Assembly: GCA_022828225.1 (NCBI GenBank)
Contig: JAJEJG010000023.1
Location: 169,001-233,000, forward strand
Length of the DNA: 64,000 bases
Reading direction: 5' to 3'
DNA from: Nitrospirales bacterium
Lineage (GTDB): Bacteria; Nitrospirota; Nitrospiria; Nitrospirales; UBA8639
The notes under the pieces were generated by a model. It worked only from the letters and a program-made list of their open reading frames with translations, made no database searches and was not told the DNA's origin. This document shows positions 18,932 through 26,457 of this stretch, piece after piece (positions within the stretch are counted from its first letter, which is position 1; every line of letters begins with the position of its first letter). Both the position numbers and the translations under genes were made by a program.

Positions 18932-19138
18932 ATGCCATCTTCTCGCTCCCCACATCATGGCCCAAAGAGCTCTCAAAAGGTCAGCACCCGGCGCCCGTCC
19001 GGACGAAGATTGAAAGCACCCGTCTGGGCAGAAATTCTGAAGATCGCCAATTCTATACCCGAACCCGACCTGCATAAGCTGCCAACGGACCTCGCTGCGA
19101 ATCATGATCATTACTTGCGAGGAGAATACCTCCTTTGA
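18932..19138 (+). CDS. Small protein coupled to PIN toxin, probable antitoxin, 68 aa
   Basis: A basic Ser/Arg-rich N-terminus is followed by IANSIPEPDLHKLPTDLAANHDHYL, which resembles the C-terminal stretch of small antitoxin-like proteins encoded just before PIN-domain genes. The stop TGA overlaps the TTG start of the toxin (TTGA), the tight coupling usual for toxin-antitoxin pairs. Function is inferred from context. Confidence 0.6.
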   Translation: MPSSRSPHHGPKSSQKVSTRRPSGRRLKAPVWAEILKIANSIPEPDLHKLPTDLAANHDHYLRGEYLL

Positions 19139-19584
19139 AGGAGATCTTCGCCGACACGGCTTATTGGATTGCCCTCACCAATCGTCTCGATCAACATCAT
19201 ACCGCTGCCCTTCAAGCTTCTTCATCAATAGGAACTGCTCGTATTGTTACTACGGACGCAGTCTTGACGGAATATCTCAACGCTCTTGCGGCCAAAGGGG
19301 AAAATCTTCGACAAGCCGCCATCGAATCGGTTGAAATCATTCTCGCCAATCCCGCAGTCACAGTAGTCGGGAACACGCGAAAGGCATTTCTAGATGGTTT
19401 TGCCCTCTACAAAGCCCGGCCAGACAAAGGCTATAGTCTGACTGACTGCTTTTCCATGATGCTGATGCGGAAGCGGAAGATAGCACAAGTGCTGACAACA
19501 GACCGGCACTTCGAACAAGAAGGCTTTATGGTCCTCATGGCAACTTCAGTTCGGCGTAAGTCTTCTGCTATGCGAAAAGGATAA
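19135..19584 (+). CDS. PIN-domain (VapC-like) ribonuclease toxin, 149 aa
   Basis: PIN acidic residues are at expected places: D near the start in IFADTAYWIAL, E in VLTEYLNAL, D in SLTDCFSMM, and D in LTTDRHFEQEGF. VapC-type toxins cleave RNA. The start is a TTG overlapping the stop of the preceding small gene and preceded by GAGG, with translation coupled to it. Pairing with the 68-residue protein is more likely than with the Phd protein. Confidence 0.85.
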   Translation: MKEIFADTAYWIALTNRLDQHHTAALQASSSIGTARIVTTDAVLTEYLNALAAKGENLRQAAIESVEIILANPAVTVVGNTRKAFLDGFALYKARPDKGYSLTDCFSMMLMRKRKIAQVLTTDRHFEQEGFMVLMATSVRRKSSAMRKG

Positions 19585-19613
19585 GTCTTCAGAAACCGGC
19601 GGCATAAGGAGTC

Positions 19614-20570
19614 TCAAATCTTTGACGCCTTATGTATAAGGATCATCTCACCGCGACATGCTTGCGATTTTTGACCAAAATGGGATGTTATTATTTCGGT
19701 AGCGTTTTCAAGGTACAAAGTAAAGGTCACAGCAACTACAGTACGCGCACGTACCGACTCCGGGACCTCCTTCAATATGTCGTGCACCTGACCACCCGAC
19801 TCACGGTGTTTTTGCCCCCTCACTCCAGCCTCCTTCAATATGTTATGCATGTCGTGTGACTGATCTGAGGGTTCTCTAAAATTCCGCATAAATCTGACTA
19901 TTAGTCTTGACCATGGAAGATGGCCGGGACGGTGTTCGCTGAACTCCTCTAGATCTAAAGCAAAGGGTTCCTCGTATTGATTGGCTCGGATTACCCACAG
20001 TCTTTCCAATTCAGCCAGCGTACCCGCATCAACCGTGTCTTCGACGAGTACTTGGTCCAGAGAGGTATAAAGGGCTGTAATCACGCTATCTAAAATACTC
20101 TGGTGGGACGATGATCCTGCGCATGCCTGCACCAACAAGAATTTGTGAAAAAGGAGAACCTCTTGATCAATCGTCTTTTCATCGGCTAAGGGTTGCCAAT
20201 CTCGAGCGAGTCTTTCCAAGGACTTTGCGGAGCCGAATCCATCATATTCCAGACTACCCAACAGTAATCCGACCAGTTCTCTTCCAAGACGAGCATAATC
20301 TACTTCTACTGGCATAGAGGCCTTTCCTTTTGTAAACCATTTTCTCCACGATTTCATGACAGTTTCGTCCAAAGCATTGTGGCCACCAAACGTATAGGGT
20401 AAATGGTGTATTCTGAAACCTGTTTTGCCTGTCTCAGTGTTAAGACCAACGCCAACAGGTTGCTTAAAAATCTTTTGCGTTTTTATTGTGCTGCAATTGC
20501 AGAAAACGAGGAAAGAAGGAACTAAAAACCACGCGTATTGTAAGCTACTTTTTCCATTGGTAGACTTCAT
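19614..20570 (-). CDS. Hypothetical protein with small C-terminal duplication, 318 aa
   Basis: The N-terminus contains a hydrophobic stretch (AWFLVPSFLVFCNC) that could be a membrane anchor or lipobox-like signal. The body is alpha-helical and charged with no motif I recognise. The C-terminal part carries two near-identical 15-base segments (ACATATTGAAGGAGG) in the same frame, giving HNILKEAG and HDILKEVP 23 codons apart. The gene lies in the same orientation as the next unknown gene and has less biased codon use than its neighbours, so it may be foreign. Confidence 0.5.
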   Translation of the reverse strand: MKSTNGKSSLQYAWFLVPSFLVFCNCSTIKTQKIFKQPVGVGLNTETGKTGFRIHHLPYTFGGHNALDETVMKSWRKWFTKGKASMPVEVDYARLGRELVGLLLGSLEYDGFGSAKSLERLARDWQPLADEKTIDQEVLLFHKFLLVQACAGSSSHQSILDSVITALYTSLDQVLVEDTVDAGTLAELERLWVIRANQYEEPFALDLEEFSEHRPGHLPWSRLIVRFMRNFREPSDQSHDMHNILKEAGVRGQKHRESGGQVHDILKEVPESVRARTVVAVTFTLYLENATEIITSHFGQKSQACRGEMILIHKASKI

Positions 20571-20597
20571 AAGTCTAGCCTGATTTAGCCAACAACG

Positions 20598-21431
20598 CTA
20601 CTTTTTTGCGTACCAGCCCCGTAACTGCTTTTCCTCAACTTCGGTCAGAGGAACGTCAGGTCTGAAGCCAGGATGCCATGAAGTAATCTGTAATTTCCAA
20701 CTATCGGAGAGAACGACACCGGACAAGCCAGCGAATTCGTTGGCTTGGAAACACTCATTGACCGCAATTTCAGCCGAATGCCGATCAGCCCCATAAGGCG
20801 TGCGCGCAAGGAACAACACAGTCGGGCTTCCCTTGGCCAGCGCCAGTTGTTTGTTTTTGGCAGTCTTCTTGTGCAATTTCTCGACAACTTGGTTGATCTC
20901 GCGATCTGTGTTCACGGCCATCACTCTGGTTGTTTCAGTAAACCGTGGGATGACTTCCTGAACCGTGTTGGTTGCTTCAACGAAGATCTTCCTTCCCGCT
21001 AGGTTGATTACCCCATCGACCTTCGTTGTGCTTTCCTCAATATCACACAGAACACCCTTAACCGCGAGGTCGCCGAGCACATTGATCTCAAAAAAGTGAT
21101 TCAGGAAATCCTCATTTGAGCGTGTGATGCGAAGTAGATTGAGCTTGTCCTTTATCTCTTTCTGTTTAAAAGGTAGATCCGCAAAGGCCTTTAGGCGACG
21201 ATCAAGGAGTGTGAGGACTGTATTGAACCTGTCGTTTTCGTCAAGAGGGTGTGGCCGTCCATGGAAAAAGGGGGTCGCCGCTCGGATACCGGGTAATGGG
21301 GAATCCTTAATCTTTGGCCAGGCTTTCTTGAACCAGGGCTCCTCAAAGATAGAGGACAATAATGTTGTCTTGCCCACGGCTTCACGGATCGCCGTAAATT
21401 CGTCCAATTTCTCTTGCTGTTCTGGTGTCAT
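20598..21431 (-). CDS. Hypothetical protein with possible nuclease-like core, 277 aa
   Basis: I do not recognise the family. The central segment has E in NHFFEINVLGDLAV, D in KVDGVINLAG and E in IFVEATNT, an E-D-ExT order resembling PD-(D/E)XK folds in which the usual Lys is replaced; this is weak. The C-terminal part ends in a Lys-rich RGWYAKK tail. It is adjacent to another unknown gene on the same strand with a gap of 27 bases, so the two are probably co-transcribed. Confidence 0.5.
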   Translation of the reverse strand: MTPEQQEKLDEFTAIREAVGKTTLLSSIFEEPWFKKAWPKIKDSPLPGIRAATPFFHGRPHPLDENDRFNTVLTLLDRRLKAFADLPFKQKEIKDKLNLLRITRSNEDFLNHFFEINVLGDLAVKGVLCDIEESTTKVDGVINLAGRKIFVEATNTVQEVIPRFTETTRVMAVNTDREINQVVEKLHKKTAKNKQLALAKGSPTVLFLARTPYGADRHSAEIAVNECFQANEFAGLSGVVLSDSWKLQITSWHPGFRPDVPLTEVEEKQLRGWYAKK

Positions 21432-21453
21432 GACAACGGTTACCCCCGCACCG

Positions 21454-22455
21454 TCACCCGATGGTCAGGATTCCCGCTCCGTTGATCGTGCCGGCTTTGA
21501 GGGCCTGAAGGGCGTGGTTCGCGTCCTCCAGCCTGAAGGCTTGGGTGTGCGTGCGGATGGGTATTTCCGCCGCGACTCTGAACAGGTCCAGCCCGTCCTG
21601 CCTCGTATTGGCCGTGACGCTTTGGAGAGACCGTTCGTAAAACAAGTCGCGGTCATATACCAGCGACGGCACGTCGGACGAATAAATGCCTGCCATCGCG
21701 ACCGTCCCGCCCCGCTCAATGGCTTGTAGCGCATGAGGCACGAGATGTCCGACGGGTGCAAACACGATCGAGGCATGGAGTTTCTCCGGCGGGGATTCGG
21801 TCGAATGCCCCACCCATGTCGCCCCCAGTTGTTCGGCGAGACGTTGATGCGCCTCCCGGTGCGAAAAGACGTACACCGGACAGCCCCAATGCCGCGCGAT
21901 CTGAATCGTGACGTGGGCGGACGCGCCGAACCCGTACAGGCCCAATCGTTGCCCGGGCTTCAGCCCGCTCCGGCGTAACGCCCGGTACCCGATAATACCC
22001 GCGCACAGGAGCGGCGCGGCTTCCGCGTCGGAAAAAATCGAAGGGATGGGGTACGCAAATCGTGCGGGCACCAGCGCATATTCCGCAAATCCGCCGTGTA
22101 CGTGATAGCCGGAGAATGTTGGGTCCTTGCATAGGTTTTCACGACCCGCGGCGCAAAACTCGCAGGTCCTGCACGTATCCTGAAGCCAGGCGATGCCCAC
22201 GCGATCGCCGGGCTTGAGGGTGGTTACGCCTGCTCCCAGTCGATCGACGACCCCGACCGTCTGATGGCCGGGAATGATCGGTCTTGTGGAAGGTGGCAAT
22301 TCGGCTTCCACCACGTGCAAATCCGTCCGGCATACGCCGCAGACGTGTACTTTCACCAGCACGAGGCCGGGTCCGGGTTCCGGCACGGGCACGTCCCGAA
22401 GTTGCAACGGTGCCGTGCCCACGTCGCCGGCATGATCGAGGATCATCGCTCTCAT
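21454..22455 (-). CDS. Zinc-dependent alcohol dehydrogenase (MDR family), 333 aa
   Basis: The catalytic zinc ligands are in [11 protein letters not shown] (Cys near residue 40) and GHQTVG (His near 64), with the structural zinc tetrad in the [15 protein letters not shown] segment. The coenzyme domain has [15 protein letters not shown]. This matches the AdhA-like bacterial branch. A single transcription unit is likely; the end of the gene lies 22 bases from the upstream unknown gene's start, suggesting possible read-through. Confidence 0.9.
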   Translation of the reverse strand: MRAMILDHAGDVGTAPLQLRDVPVPEPGPGLVLVKVHVCGVCRTDLHVVEAELPPSTRPIIPGHQTVGVVDRLGAGVTTLKPGDRVGIAWLQDTCRTCEFCAAGRENLCKDPTFSGYHVHGGFAEYALVPARFAYPIPSIFSDAEAAPLLCAGIIGYRALRRSGLKPGQRLGLYGFGASAHVTIQIARHWGCPVYVFSHREAHQRLAEQLGATWVGHSTESPPEKLHASIVFAPVGHLVPHALQAIERGGTVAMAGIYSSDVPSLVYDRDLFYERSLQSVTANTRQDGLDLFRVAAEIPIRTHTQAFRLEDANHALQALKAGTINGAGILTIG

Positions 22456-22509
22456 ACCACCACCGTTTGAAAATATACCATTGAAGGGGTTTCACCCTTC
22501 AAATTTCTA

Positions 22510-22538
22510 TTGACTCTGCAACGGAAGAGGCATAGGAT
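22510..22538 (+). promoter_or_regulatory. Sigma-70-like promoter of structured-RNA region
   Basis: TTGACT, 17 bases, TAGGAT. This is a good match to -35 and -10 boxes with ideal spacing, predicting a start near 22545. Confidence 0.5.
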
Positions 22539-22544
22539 TTTCTC

Positions 22545-22888
22545 CAGAAATTATTGATCTAAACAAGAGGGGTCAACCATGAACGACCTCAGCCCACCGA
22601 AATTCTAAGGCCCGTAGCGAGCGAAGGAACCGACCTTCTTCGGATTGCGGGCTGGCTTCGTTGCCGAGCGGCAACACTCCCGGACAGTGCTTCGTAGCAC
22701 ACGGTCGGAACGACCAAAGAAGAGCCGGGGAAAAACGAATTTCCAGCAGGAATTCTCCCTCAGGCAACAGCTTCTCCCGAAGAAAAACAGGCCTCGCCAC
22801 TAGCGGGTCAATAACAGCAAGAAAAAGGGAGCGCCCTATGCGCACACACACATGAGCCCGCTTTCTTCGGAAAGCGGGCTCATCGTCG
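22545..22888 (+). ncRNA. Candidate structured non-coding RNA or leader
   Basis: The region follows a sigma-70-like promoter and ends in a 14-bp hairpin. It contains several obvious hairpins: GTTGCC-GAGC-GGCAAC, GTGCT-TCGT-AGCAC, and GAATT(T)CC with GGAATTC, with CCGACC and GGTCGG enclosing the first two. Two mini-ORFs with ribosome-binding sites lie at its ends: MNDLSPPKF at 22579-22608 (AGAGGGG upstream) and MRTHT at 22839-22856. I recognise no known RNA family; RNase P, tmRNA, SRP and 6S signatures are absent. The next gene downstream is the dapF homologue. Confidence 0.4.
22852..22883 (+). terminator. Strong hairpin with UUCG loop
   Basis: Perfect 14-bp stem (ATGAGCCCGCTTTC against GAAAGCGGGCTCAT) closed by C(TTCG)G-type tetraloop. 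Only a short interrupted T stretch follows, so it may be a terminator or a stabilising 3' end. Confidence 0.6.
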
Positions 22889-23048
22889 TTTGAGGACTCC
22901 AGGACTTCAACAAACGTTCAATTCGGGATCCCTCGCAACGAAACCCGACCCTCACGTTCCTCACCAGACGGCAGGCGCCGTCTGCTTCCTTTGACCGCAA
23001 GACGAGCTTCCGTGTACATTTTTGTCGAGTACAACTTCGCAAGAAACA

Positions 23049-23918
23049 ATGAGCAATTCCTTTTTCAAAGGCCATGGATTGGGCAATGACTACATTGCCC
23101 TTGATCCCTTACAGTTGACGTTCAAACTCACCGCCAAAACCATTCGTGCGATCTGTGACCGGCATTGGGGCGCGGGGAGCGACGGAATCCTGGCTCTGGT
23201 GCCATCGAAAAAAGCCGACTTCGGGTTACGGATTTTCAATCCGGATGGGAGCGAAGCGGAAAAATCCGGAAACGGCTTGCGCATTTTCGGCTGTTTTTTG
23301 TATGCCACGAAGAGGACGAAGCGCCGCTCCTTCTCGGTTGAAACCAAGGGCGGGCTGGTTCACGTGGAATTGGCCTTGGACCGGAACGGGCAGGTAAACG
23401 GCGCGACCGTGGAGATGGGGCGAGCCTCGTTCAGGCCGAGGGACTTGCCCTGCACCATCAAGGCCCTGGAGTTGATCCAGCAGCCGATCAAAGCCGTGGG
23501 GCAGTCCCTGCGCTTTACGGGGGTGAGTGTGGGCAACCCGCATTGTGTCGTGTTCAAGGACCGGGGCGGGTCGTGGACGCGCGAGAATTTGCTTCGCATG
23601 GGGCCGGAATTGGAAACGCATCCCACCTTCCCCAAGCGTACGAACGTGCAATTGGCGGTGCCCACCGGCCCGCACACCGTATCCATATTGATCTGGGAGC
23701 GGGGAGTCGGCGAGACCCAGGCGTCAGGGTCCTCCGCTTGCGCGGTGGCCAGTGCGGGAGTGCGCTTGGGGTTGGTGAAAAGTCCGGTGAGGGTGCTGGC
23801 TCCCGGCGGCCGACTGGACATCACGGTGGATGCCCAGTACAGCCTGACCATGAAGGGTGCCGTCACCGAAGTATATCAGGGACGGTTCAGCAGGGCCTTG
23901 TTGTCTGCAGCGCGGTAG
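23049..23918 (+). CDS. Diaminopimelate epimerase (DapF)-fold protein lacking both catalytic cysteines
   Basis: The 289-residue product has the two-lobed DapF layout, with GHGLGNDYIALD at the start, FNPDGSEAEKSGNGLR, GVSVGNPHCVVF and ERGVGETQASGSSACA. In canonical DapF the first catalytic Cys follows GNGxR and the second sits in the ACGTGA loop. Here the first position is Ile79 (GNGLRI) and the second is Ser226 (QASGSSA). The usual two-cysteine proton transfer is therefore not possible as drawn. It may be a diverged epimerase/isomerase or a binding protein. ATG 23049 was chosen; a TTG in frame 27 bases upstream is weaker. Confidence 0.75.
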   Translation: MSNSFFKGHGLGNDYIALDPLQLTFKLTAKTIRAICDRHWGAGSDGILALVPSKKADFGLRIFNPDGSEAEKSGNGLRIFGCFLYATKRTKRRSFSVETKGGLVHVELALDRNGQVNGATVEMGRASFRPRDLPCTIKALELIQQPIKAVGQSLRFTGVSVGNPHCVVFKDRGGSWTRENLLRMGPELETHPTFPKRTNVQLAVPTGPHTVSILIWERGVGETQASGSSACAVASAGVRLGLVKSPVRVLAPGGRLDITVDAQYSLTMKGAVTEVYQGRFSRALLSAAR

Positions 23919-23935
23919 CCGTCGTCAAGACCCGT

Positions 23936-25057
23936 CTACTTGGGGAATTGGGTCGGCGGCGTGACGTTCCAGCCTTCCCCGTTCAACGATTCCATAAACT
24001 CGACCAGGTCTTTCTTTTCCTGCTCCGTCAGGTTCAAGGGTTTGATCGCGGGATCAAGGTGGGCATTCGGCAGTCCGCCCTGATCGTAGAAATCCACCAC
24101 CTCGCGCAACGTCGTCAGGCTCCCGTCGTGCATGAAGGGTGCCGTTTTGGCGACTTCACGAAGGGTCGGCGTTTTGAACGCGCCCGTGTCCTCGTCTTTC
24201 TTCGTCACGGCTTGCCGGCCGACGTCGCTCTCCTTTTTGTTTGATCCCACCCCGAGGTTATGGTATTGCTCGTCGGCAAAATTGAATCCGAAATGACAGC
24301 GGAGACATTGCCCTTTCCCCAGGAACACACGAAGCCCGTTTTGGGCGTTGGCCGACAACGCCTGCTCTTCGTTACCCACGGCAAAGCGGTCGTAGGCGCT
24401 GTTCCCGGAGAGGAGGGTGCGTTGAAAACTGGCAATGGCCTTGCCGATCAGGTCGGTGGTAATGGCAGGCGAGCCGAAGGCCCGTTCAAATAAAGGGCCA
24501 TACCCGGCGATGCTCTTCACCTTGGCGACGAGTTCGTCGTGATCCTTGAACCCGTGCTCGATGGGGTTGGCAAAGGGGCCAACGGATTGTTCCTCGAGCG
24601 TGGCGGCCCGCCCGTCCCAGAACTGGGCCGAGCTGAAGGCCCGGTTGATGGCCGTCGGAGCGCTTCGCCCCCCTTTTTGTCCATGAATGCCGGCGGAGAC
24701 CGGCTGCCCGTCCGTAAAAGCCATGGACGGCATGTGGCAGCTTGAGCAGGCGATCGTATCATTCGCCGACAAGCGTTTGTCAAAGAAGAGCAGTTTCCCC
24801 AGTTCCACTTTTTCTTTGGTCAAGGGGTTATCCTCGGGGATCACCAGGCTGTCTTTTTCCAGTCCCAACGGAAGGGCCAGTTGATACGGAGTTTGCCCCG
24901 AGCCCGGCGAAGGAGCCTGCCCTGAGCCTGTCGAAAGGTCTGCCTGGATCATGCCGCTGGTGACGAAGAGCAGCAGGACTCCCGCGATGAAAACCCATCG
25001 AGGGCGAGAACCTTTGATGGCGTGAAGAAAACCCTTCTGTGCGTTATTGCCGGTCAT
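23936..25057 (-). CDS. Di-haem cytochrome c peroxidase (MauG/CcpA family)
   Basis: Two haem c sites are present: CSSCHMPSMAF (about residue 95) and CLRCHFGFNFAD (about residue 240). A hydrophobic signal segment lies at residues 15-35, so the protein is periplasmic. Family members reduce peroxide or oxidise protein-bound substrates. ATG 25057 follows an ideal GGAGG with seven bases of spacing, whereas the open frame extends upstream. The N-terminal linker (residues about 40-55) is encoded by a copy of a TTCGAC..GCTCAGG repeat, giving Ser/Gly/Pro-rich residues. Confidence 0.9.
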   Translation of the reverse strand: MTGNNAQKGFLHAIKGSRPRWVFIAGVLLLFVTSGMIQADLSTGSGQAPSPGSGQTPYQLALPLGLEKDSLVIPEDNPLTKEKVELGKLLFFDKRLSANDTIACSSCHMPSMAFTDGQPVSAGIHGQKGGRSAPTAINRAFSSAQFWDGRAATLEEQSVGPFANPIEHGFKDHDELVAKVKSIAGYGPLFERAFGSPAITTDLIGKAIASFQRTLLSGNSAYDRFAVGNEEQALSANAQNGLRVFLGKGQCLRCHFGFNFADEQYHNLGVGSNKKESDVGRQAVTKKDEDTGAFKTPTLREVAKTAPFMHDGSLTTLREVVDFYDQGGLPNAHLDPAIKPLNLTEQEKKDLVEFMESLNGEGWNVTPPTQFPK

Positions 25058-25263
25058 TTCGTGCCTCCTGTTTTGCGAATCATCGATGTCAATGCGGTGG
25101 CGCATTCTCTATCTTCATTATACAAGGCAGTCGCTACCGTGCGTTCCTTTCGGCAAGCCGCGCGCCGCCGCAATCCGGTATTTTCGTTCGAGTTGAGAAT
25201 TTAGTCAAAGCGATGGCTACGATAGCCTAAAACACCAGGGCGACGCGAGGGCCGTCCCCGACC

Positions 25264-25701
25264 TCAGATGGGACTGGGACCATGGCTTAACTTCCGGTGG
25301 AAGGCTTTGCAGGCTTCGAGGTAGCGGACGAGGTGCTTGGATTTGAATTCGTCCGGTTGCCAAGGAGCGGCTGTGAGGTACGCTCGATCTTGCGGACGAA
25401 TCAGGTAGGCATGGGCTTGAAGAAACCGGCCTCCTTCAACTTCCACCTCAATCTGTTCCCGTATATACACCTCGTCTTCGAAGGCATTCAGGACTTCGAG
25501 GGTCCGGCTATCTATGTGATAATAGACTCTGCCCGAACAGATCGATCCTTGGACGGCGGTCATGCCGGGGTAGATCCGGCCTTTGAGCAAGAATTTGGCG
25601 AACCCTTTTGCCCAGCCTTCGGCGGAAGCCCATGACTTGCCGGTGACCGCTTCCATCACTTCGGGGATTTCAAGCGTCCCGTAGGTAAAGAGGTGGGTCA
25701 T
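25264..25701 (-). CDS. AIG2-like gamma-glutamylcyclotransferase-family protein, 145 aa
   Basis: The YGTL motif at the start (LFTYGTLEIPEVM), a conserved FEDEVYIRE acidic segment with the likely catalytic Glu, and the overall length match the GGCT/AIG2 fold. Members cyclise gamma-glutamyl peptides or cleave related amides. It lies head-to-tail with a 2OG-Fe(II) oxygenase on the same strand, 24 bases apart. Confidence 0.82.
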   Translation of the reverse strand: MTHLFTYGTLEIPEVMEAVTGKSWASAEGWAKGFAKFLLKGRIYPGMTAVQGSICSGRVYYHIDSRTLEVLNAFEDEVYIREQIEVEVEGGRFLQAHAYLIRPQDRAYLTAAPWQPDEFKSKHLVRYLEACKAFHRKLSHGPSPI

Positions 25702-25725
25702 GATTCTTCGATCATCAGAAAAACC

Positions 25726-26457
25726 CTATTTCGCCTCATGAAAAATAATGCCCAGGGCGTAGCGCTGACCGGTCTTGACCGGGCTGACCCCGTGCCGTAT
25801 CGAGGCCCGGACGTAGCCGCGCTTGCCTTGGACGGGCCGTTCATGAACTGGAAAGATCATGAGATCTCCCATGCCAGGATTGAACGCAACGACTCGGGCT
25901 TGCTGGCGTGGCCGGTTTTCCACGAGCACGAATTCACCACCCGCAAACTCCCGTTCTTTCCGACTGAGCATGACCATGGCTTGCAGGGGAAAGTGCGTCG
26001 GGCCATAGATGTCCCGGTGCAAACAATTGAAATCTCCGCTGTGATACCGAAGCAGCAAGGGCGTGGGTTGGGTCTGCCCATGACGGCGACAGGCTTGTTG
26101 AAAGGCCGCAAGGGTTGCCGGGTACCGCTGGGGACGGTTCAGCCTGTCCATCATCAGGTTGGCAATGGGGGCCAGATGCGTATACAAGTGAGTCCGCAAA
26201 TGCGAAACCGGCGCCGGCAACGGATACGCAAAATACGAGTACTCTCCCTGTCCGAAATTGTACCGGGCCATGACGATCCTGGATCGAAAACAGCGGTCGT
26301 CGTCGTAGAGGGTTCGCAGGGATCGACAGACGGAGGATTGCACAACACGCGGCAAATGGGCATATCCACTCGCGAGGATCGAGTGTTCGACGCTAACCCA
26401 ATCCAGCGTGTGAAGATCCGGAAGATCTGACGCGAGCTTTCGCTTCGTTCGAATCAT
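25726..26457 (-). CDS. 2-oxoglutarate/Fe(II)-dependent oxygenase
   Basis: The jelly-roll core has the H-x-D pair (LHRDIYG), the distal His (FPVHERPV) and an Arg that binds 2-oxoglutarate (RASIRHG). It most resembles the prolyl-hydroxylase-like/alkylated-DNA-repair-like bacterial group. The ATG at 26457 overlaps the divergent ATG of the YdbH-like gene by two bases (CATG). The open frame extends 33 bases further to a TTG. A likely pair with the downstream AIG2-like gene. Confidence 0.8.
   Translation of the reverse strand: MIRTKRKLASDLPDLHTLDWVSVEHSILASGYAHLPRVVQSSVCRSLRTLYDDDRCFRSRIVMARYNFGQGEYSYFAYPLPAPVSHLRTHLYTHLAPIANLMMDRLNRPQRYPATLAAFQQACRRHGQTQPTPLLLRYHSGDFNCLHRDIYGPTHFPLQAMVMLSRKEREFAGGEFVLVENRPRQQARVVAFNPGMGDLMIFPVHERPVQGKRGYVRASIRHGVSPVKTGQRYALGIIFHEAK

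Noticed and set aside
22573..22851. A 92-residue minus-strand protein
   Set aside because: It lies antisense to hairpin-rich sequence with a promoter and terminator on the other strand; no motif or ribosome-binding site supports it.
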